From JAVEVH01 sp964430365 (GTDB lineage: Bacteria; Patescibacteriota; Dojkabacteria; SC72), in assembly GCA_964430365.1 (NCBI GenBank), contig CAYSEU010000031.1, positions 1 through 8,452 of the forward strand: DNA of 8,452 bases, read 5' to 3'. The notes under the pieces are model-generated. The model had not been told where the DNA came from. It made no database searches and saw nothing but the letters and a program-made list of their open reading frames with translations. Each line of letters starts with the position of its first letter. Within the stretch, counting starts at the first letter, position 1. A program made the translations under genes and the position numbers. This document shows, piece by piece, positions 5,397-8,452 of the stretch.

Positions 5397-5639
5397 ATGG
5401 GAAAGAAAATATTCGCACCATTTCAATCAGTATTACTACAAAAAAGACTCTGTGTTGGATGTACAAATCCATTGGATAAAGCTAAGAGATTAGGAAAGCT
5501 ATCTGAAAGAAGAGAATTAGTAGAGTGTAAATGTAAGAGAAGATATGTGTATAATAAAGAGTTCAACGAATATCAGAGAGCTTCTTTCCAGGAGGAGCAA
5601 CAGTTCTTAAGAGAGCTTAACAAAAAACCTGTATTATAG
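5397..5639 (+). CDS. Small basic protein with CxxC and CxC, putative zinc knuckle, function unknown
   Basis: This is an 80-residue basic protein of no family I recognise. C19-V-G-C22 and C44-K-C46 could bind one zinc ion, with the intervening 21 residues (LDKAKRLGKLSERRELVE) forming a positively charged loop. A basic patch KRR (47-49) follows, then a helical Gln/Glu-rich tail (57-76). The layout resembles a small zinc ribbon that might bind nucleic acid, ribosome or polymerase, but that is inference. I chose the ATG at 5397: the frame is open further upstream only into tRNA-Leu (to 5346), which cannot be coding. It follows tRNA-Leu by 24 nt with no clear promoter. The promoter of tRNA-Glu overlaps its last codons. 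Confidence 0.75.
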   Translation: MGKKIFAPFQSVLLQKRLCVGCTNPLDKAKRLGKLSERRELVECKCKRRYVYNKEFNEYQRASFQEEQQFLRELNKKPVL

Positions 5640-5645
5640 TAGAAT
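5617..5645 (+). promoter_or_regulatory. Promoter of tRNA-Glu (and probably lepB)
   Basis: TTAACA (5617-5622, five of six matches to the -35 consensus) and TAGAAT (5640-5645, five of six to the -10) are exactly 17 nt apart. The tRNA begins 12 nt after the -10, giving a leader of about 6 nt. The -35 lies within the preceding coding sequence and the -10 begins right after its stop codon. Confidence 0.6.
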
Positions 5646-5657
5646 CACTGGAGGTAT

Positions 5658-5733
5658 GCCGCTATCGTCTAGTGGTCTAGGACGACAGGTTTTCATCCTG
5701 TAAACCGGGGTTCGATTCCCCGTAGCGGTACCA
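5658..5733 (+). tRNA. tRNA-Glu (anticodon TTC), CCA encoded
   Basis: This is a 76-nt tRNA. The acceptor GCCGCTA pairs with TAGCGGT (5723-5729, one G-T pair at the end). The anticodon stem ACAGG/CCTGT holds loop TTTTCAT with anticodon TTC at 5692-5694. The T arm is CGGGG TTCGATT CCCCG. After discriminator A5730 a CCA is encoded at 5731-5733, unlike the other three complete tRNAs here. If GatCAB acts on glutamate in this organism, the glutamyl-tRNA synthetase would also charge tRNA-Gln. lepB starts 27 nt downstream. Confidence 0.97.
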
Positions 5734-5760
5734 AAATATTAACTTTATGCCCCAAAGTAG

Positions 5761-6366
5761 ATGTATGAATCATCACAGGAAGAATTAGGAGGAAAAGCTA
5801 AGGTAACTGAAATACTTGGCTCTATTGGAAGCTTTATATATTCATTTACTGAAACAGTTTTAATATCTCTTGTACTCGCTATTGTTCTCTACCTCTTTAT
5901 TATGACTCCACATGAGGTAGTTGGTAACTCTATGCATCCTACATATAAAAATGGGGAATTTTTAATGGCGAATAAGATATCGTATAAGTTTTCCGAGCCA
6001 CAAAGAGGCGATGTCGTTATTTTTAAATACTCTGATACACAAGACTTTATTAAAAGAATAATAGGTATACCAGGGGACAAAGTAATGATTAAAGATGGAA
6101 GAATATACATCAATGATGAACTCTTAGATGAGTCTAACTACTTAGAAGATACCGTTGTATCTAATGGTGGATCATATATTCATGAAGGACAAACAATTAC
6201 AGTAAATGAGGATCAATATTTTGTATGTGGTGATAACAGAACTAATAGCTCTGACTCGAGAGAATTTGGTCCTATAGATGTTAGTAAAATAAAAGGTAAG
6301 GCATGGATAGTATTCTTTCCATTTAGTGAATTTAGGCTAGTACAACACGAAACCTACCCTTTGTAG
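5761..6366 (+). CDS. lepB: Signal peptidase I
   Basis: This is a membrane serine protease (family S26A) that cleaves signal peptides from exported proteins on the outer face of the membrane. The 201-residue protein has one transmembrane helix (about 29-48) after a short cytoplasmic N-terminus, as in Gram-positive-type enzymes. Box B is GNSMHPT with nucleophile S57. Box D is FIKRIIGIPGDKV (96-108) with general base K98. Box E is GDNRTNSSDSREFG (157-170). RGDVVIF (82-88) is box C. All catalytic elements are intact. The ATG at 5761 is the only start that keeps the helix; the next Met is at its end (M48). It lies 27 nt behind tRNA-Glu and lacks a convincing promoter of its own. It is the likely processing enzyme for the exported mini-protein at 760. 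Confidence 0.97.
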   Translation: MYESSQEELGGKAKVTEILGSIGSFIYSFTETVLISLVLAIVLYLFIMTPHEVVGNSMHPTYKNGEFLMANKISYKFSEPQRGDVVIFKYSDTQDFIKRIIGIPGDKVMIKDGRIYINDELLDESNYLEDTVVSNGGSYIHEGQTITVNEDQYFVCGDNRTNSSDSREFGPIDVSKIKGKAWIVFFPFSEFRLVQHETYPL

Positions 6367-6389
6367 ACTATATCTGTGAAACATGATAC
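6361..6389 (+). promoter_or_regulatory. Possible parA promoter with an embedded parS-like half-site
   Basis: TTGTAG (6361-6366, overlapping the lepB stop) and TGATAC (6384-6389) are 17 nt apart, with the parA ATG 9 nt after the -10, so the mRNA would be nearly leaderless. TACATT (6387-6392) is an alternative -10. Directly before the -10 lies GTGAAACA (6376-6383), identical to one arm of the bacterial parS palindrome TGTTTCACGTGAAACA. The other arm is absent. Confidence 0.38.
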
Positions 6390-6398
6390 ATTATAAGC

Positions 6399-7193
6399 AT
6401 GGAAATTTTTGTCATAGCAAACCAGAAAGGAGGAGTTGGAAAAACCACCACCACTATTAACTTAGGAGCAGCACTAGCTAAAAAAGGTAAGAAAGTTTTA
6501 CTTGTAGATTTAGATCCTCAAGCAAATCTTTCTTCAGGGGTAGGATTTACTCAGCAGTTTGATAAGCAACATTGGGATTCTAATGAACAACAAGCTCCAT
6601 ATAAAAGTATATATGATGTAATAGTTAATTCATCATCAATACACTCTGTATTTGTATCAACCTCTACTCCTAATCTCTTCTTAGTACCTTCACATCTTTC
6701 ATTAGCAGGAGCTGAGATAGAGATGGTAAATATGCTTTCTAGAGAGACTTTACTTAAAAAATCATTAGAAAAGGTTAAAAATGATTTTGATATTGTAATA
6801 ATAGATTGTCCTCCATCTTTAGGGTTACTTACAATAAATGCACTTAGTGCTGCAGATCAATTACTTATACCCATACAGTGTGAATACTTCGCACTAGAGG
6901 GGCTAGGACAGCTAATAGGGACTATGAAATTAATAAAAGGTATCAACTCTACTCTACAGTTAGGAGGTGTCATACTAACCATGTATGACAGTAGAACCAA
7001 ACTTTCCTCTAGTGTTGTAGAAGATGTAAGAACATTCTTTAAGGAAGTAGCATTTGAATCAGTAGTACCTCGAAACGTAAGACTCTCAGAGGCTCCCTCA
7101 TACGGTAAAACAATATTTCAATATGATGATAAATCTACGGGAGCATTAGCATATGCTAGCTTAGCTAAAGAATTTATAAAAAGATTTCTTTAA
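6399..7193 (+). CDS. parA: Chromosome-partitioning ATPase ParA (Soj type)
   Basis: This 264-residue protein has the standard length of a chromosomal ParA/Soj. The deviant Walker A KGGVGKTT lies at 10-17 with signature K10 and nucleotide-binding K15. The A' box LLVDLDPQANLSSG (34-47) contains D39. Walker B IVIIDCPPSLGLLT (about 132-145) contains D136. The lack of an N-terminal helix-turn-helix separates it from plasmid type Ia ParA. It binds ATP and DNA non-specifically and drives movement or separation of ParB-parS complexes. A 12-residue stretch rich in Gln, Asp and His (52-63) is a loop variable in the family. parB follows after 18 nt, so the two form an operon; no Shine-Dalgarno sequence is visible at either start. 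Confidence 0.96.
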   Translation: MEIFVIANQKGGVGKTTTTINLGAALAKKGKKVLLVDLDPQANLSSGVGFTQQFDKQHWDSNEQQAPYKSIYDVIVNSSSIHSVFVSTSTPNLFLVPSHLSLAGAEIEMVNMLSRETLLKKSLEKVKNDFDIVIIDCPPSLGLLTINALSAADQLLIPIQCEYFALEGLGQLIGTMKLIKGINSTLQLGGVILTMYDSRTKLSSSVVEDVRTFFKEVAFESVVPRNVRLSEAPSYGKTIFQYDDKSTGALAYASLAKEFIKRFL

Positions 7194-7211
7194 TTTTTAA
7201 TACAGATATAT

Positions 7212-8081
7212 ATGGAAGAACAGCGATTAGGAAAAGGATTAGCAGCATTAATAGATTCAAATGAGATTGATAACTCTAGTAGTGCATATAGGGAGAAGTT
7301 TGATATCACTAAAATATTACCAAACCCCTTCCAACCTAGAATGCATATTGAGCCTGATGAGCTCATTGGACTCGCAGACTCTATTAGAGAAAACGGCATT
7401 ATACAACCACTGATTGTATCTAAAGATAAAAATACAGATAAATACTTTATCATAGCTGGTGAAAGAAGATTTAGAGCAGCTCAGTTAGCTGGTTTGAAGT
7501 ATGTACCAATTGTAATCAAAGATTCTTCTCCTCAACAAATGTTAGAGTTAGCATTAATAGAAAATATTCAAAGGAGAGATCTTAACCCTTTGGAAGAAGC
7601 ATATGCATTTCAACAGTTACAAGATGAATTTGGATTACCTCAAGAAGAGATAGCAGACAAAGTAGGATTAAATAGAGTAACAATATCAAACAAGATGAGA
7701 TTACTTAAATTACCAGATCCCGTAAAAGAAGTCGTACTAAATGAAACAATCTCCGAGGGGCACGCTAGAGCACTACTTGGTATTAAAGATGAAGAGTCCT
7801 TAGTAGCTGCTACAGATATTGTTGTAAAAAGAGGTCTTAGTGTAAGACAAACAGAATCTCTAGTTCGTAAAATTAACTACGGTAAGAGTGCTAAATACAA
7901 AACAATACAAACAGATTACCCTGATTTACTAAGATATGGAGAAATGTTAACTGAAAAGATTGGATACAGTACAAGTGTAAGAAGATTGAGCAAAGGAGGA
8001 AGGATAATAATTAGGTTTTTGAGTAAACAGGAATTAGAAGACTTACTACAGAAATTAGGAGTAGACAATTATAACGATTAA
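7212..8081 (+). CDS. parB: Chromosome-partitioning protein ParB (Spo0J type)
   Basis: This 289-residue protein is a complete ParB, the parS-binding CTPase clamp that works with ParA. The N-terminal RLGKGLAALI (5-14) is the ParA-stimulating motif. The ParB/Srx domain starts near ILPNPFQPR (35-43) and contains NGIIQPLIV and the CTP-binding GERRFRA (83-89). ENIQRRDLNPLEEA (117-130) is the most conserved box. A helix-turn-helix lies near 144-165 (QEEIADKVGLNRVTISNKMRLL), followed by ISEGHARALLG. The last 40 residues form the C-terminal dimerisation region. It is 18 nt behind parA. Its TAA overlaps the TAA of the convergent methyltransferase gene within the palindrome TTAA (8078-8081), leaving no room for a terminator between them. 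Confidence 0.96.
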   Translation: MEEQRLGKGLAALIDSNEIDNSSSAYREKFDITKILPNPFQPRMHIEPDELIGLADSIRENGIIQPLIVSKDKNTDKYFIIAGERRFRAAQLAGLKYVPIVIKDSSPQQMLELALIENIQRRDLNPLEEAYAFQQLQDEFGLPQEEIADKVGLNRVTISNKMRLLKLPDPVKEVVLNETISEGHARALLGIKDEESLVAATDIVVKRGLSVRQTESLVRKINYGKSAKYKTIQTDYPDLLRYGEMLTEKIGYSTSVRRLSKGGRIIIRFLSKQELEDLLQKLGVDNYND

Positions 8082-8452
8082 GATACCTCCTGTCTTAACT
8101 TCTCATACATTAATACACCACCACTAACACTTACATTTAAAGACCCTATACCCTCTCTCATAGGTATAGAAACTTTCTCATCTACTCTCTCTATCATACC
8201 AGTAGATATACCCGTATCTTCTGCTCCAAGTACAAATGCACATGCTCCTGTTAAATCACTCTCAAAGTATGTCTTTCCATCCATATGTACACCAAATATT
8301 TTAATAGCATTCTTTTTTAGTACCTTAACAGCAGTAAATAGGTCCATCTCTACCAAAGGTATTCTCTCTGCAGCACCCATGGATATTCTAATAGTTTCAT
8401 CCGTTATTAAATTCACATCATGAGGTTGAGTAATAATACCGTTTACACCTAC
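8078..8452 (-). CDS. SpoU/TrmH-family RNA 2'-O-methyltransferase, C-terminal part
   Basis: The reading frame stays open to the window edge, so the gene continues upstream; at least 124 residues are visible. The GTG at 8416 is not the start, because the residues before it (VGVNGIITQPHDV) fit the family's conserved strand GxxGII. SPOUT motif 2 reads FVLGAEDTGIS, with the conserved Glu and the cofactor-knot glycine. Motif 3 reads VSIPMREGIGSLNVSVSGGVLMYEKLRQ, with the asparagine in SLNVS. These motifs form the trefoil knot that binds S-adenosylmethionine. The likely product methylates a ribose in rRNA or tRNA (RlmB- or TrmH-like); the specificity-determining N-terminal part is outside the window. 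It converges on parB, and the two stop codons share TTAA. Confidence 0.93.
   Translation of the reverse strand, partial: VGVNGIITQPHDVNLITDETIRISMGAAERIPLVEMDLFTAVKVLKKNAIKIFGVHMDGKTYFESDLTGACAFVLGAEDTGISTGMIERVDEKVSIPMREGIGSLNVSVSGGVLMYEKLRQEVS

Noticed and set aside
8414..8416. GTG as the start of the SpoU-family methyltransferase
   Set aside because: The frame continues upstream to the window edge with family-like residues, so this codon is an internal valine.
1..8452. CRISPR array, transposase or insertion sequence, riboswitch
   Set aside because: I saw no regularly spaced repeats, no terminal inverted repeats or transposase motifs, and the intergenic gaps are too short for a riboswitch.

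Overview
The window is a compact, AT-rich (about one-third G+C by eye) bacterial chromosome segment with short intergenic gaps, five tRNA genes and mostly housekeeping proteins. I see no Shine-Dalgarno sequence in front of any recognisable start. Several starts sit only 8-10 nt behind a -10 hexamer, which points to leaderless or nearly leaderless mRNAs. A split gatBC without gatA, small proteins of unknown family and a degenerate Fic-like protein also fit a reduced genome. Together this suggests a Candidate Phyla Radiation (Patescibacteria) lineage, perhaps a low-GC group such as Dojkabacteria (WS6) or Katanobacteria (WWE3). The phylum is an inference; a 16S rRNA or ribosomal-protein tree would settle it. 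The code looks standard: the conserved genes contain no in-frame TGA, and every complete gene ends in TAA or TAG.

Layout. Positions 1-726 (minus strand) carry RNase HII followed by tRNA-Lys(TTT), which is cut by the window edge and has its own strong promoter. Divergent from rnhB are a 64-residue secreted or membrane mini-protein and a YtxH-family protein, then tRNA-Gly(CCC). A minus-strand gene of unknown function (1490-2114) is split by a frameshift at an eight-base T run. Next come tRNA-Thr(CGT) and, 16 nt behind it, a 363-residue protein with a Fic-like fold. That protein has lost its catalytic motif but kept a C-terminal winged helix. gatB and gatC overlap by 8 nt. tRNA-Leu(TAG) is followed closely by an 80-residue CxxC/CxC protein, and tRNA-Glu(TTC) by signal peptidase I. 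parA and parB then form a pair, and a SpoU-family RNA methyltransferase, truncated by the window edge, converges on parB.

How it fits together. The segment mixes translation (tRNAs, GatBC, SpoU methylase), replication and segregation (RNase HII, ParAB) and the cell envelope (signal peptidase, YtxH, mini-protein). The clearest structural theme is that three tRNA genes have recognisable sigma70-like promoters and are each followed within 16-27 nt by a protein gene that lacks a convincing promoter of its own. This suggests tRNA-mRNA co-transcripts in which 3' processing of the tRNA would release mRNAs with very short leaders. The most unusual protein is the active-site-less Fic/winged-helix protein. 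The most puzzling locus is the frameshifted unknown gene.
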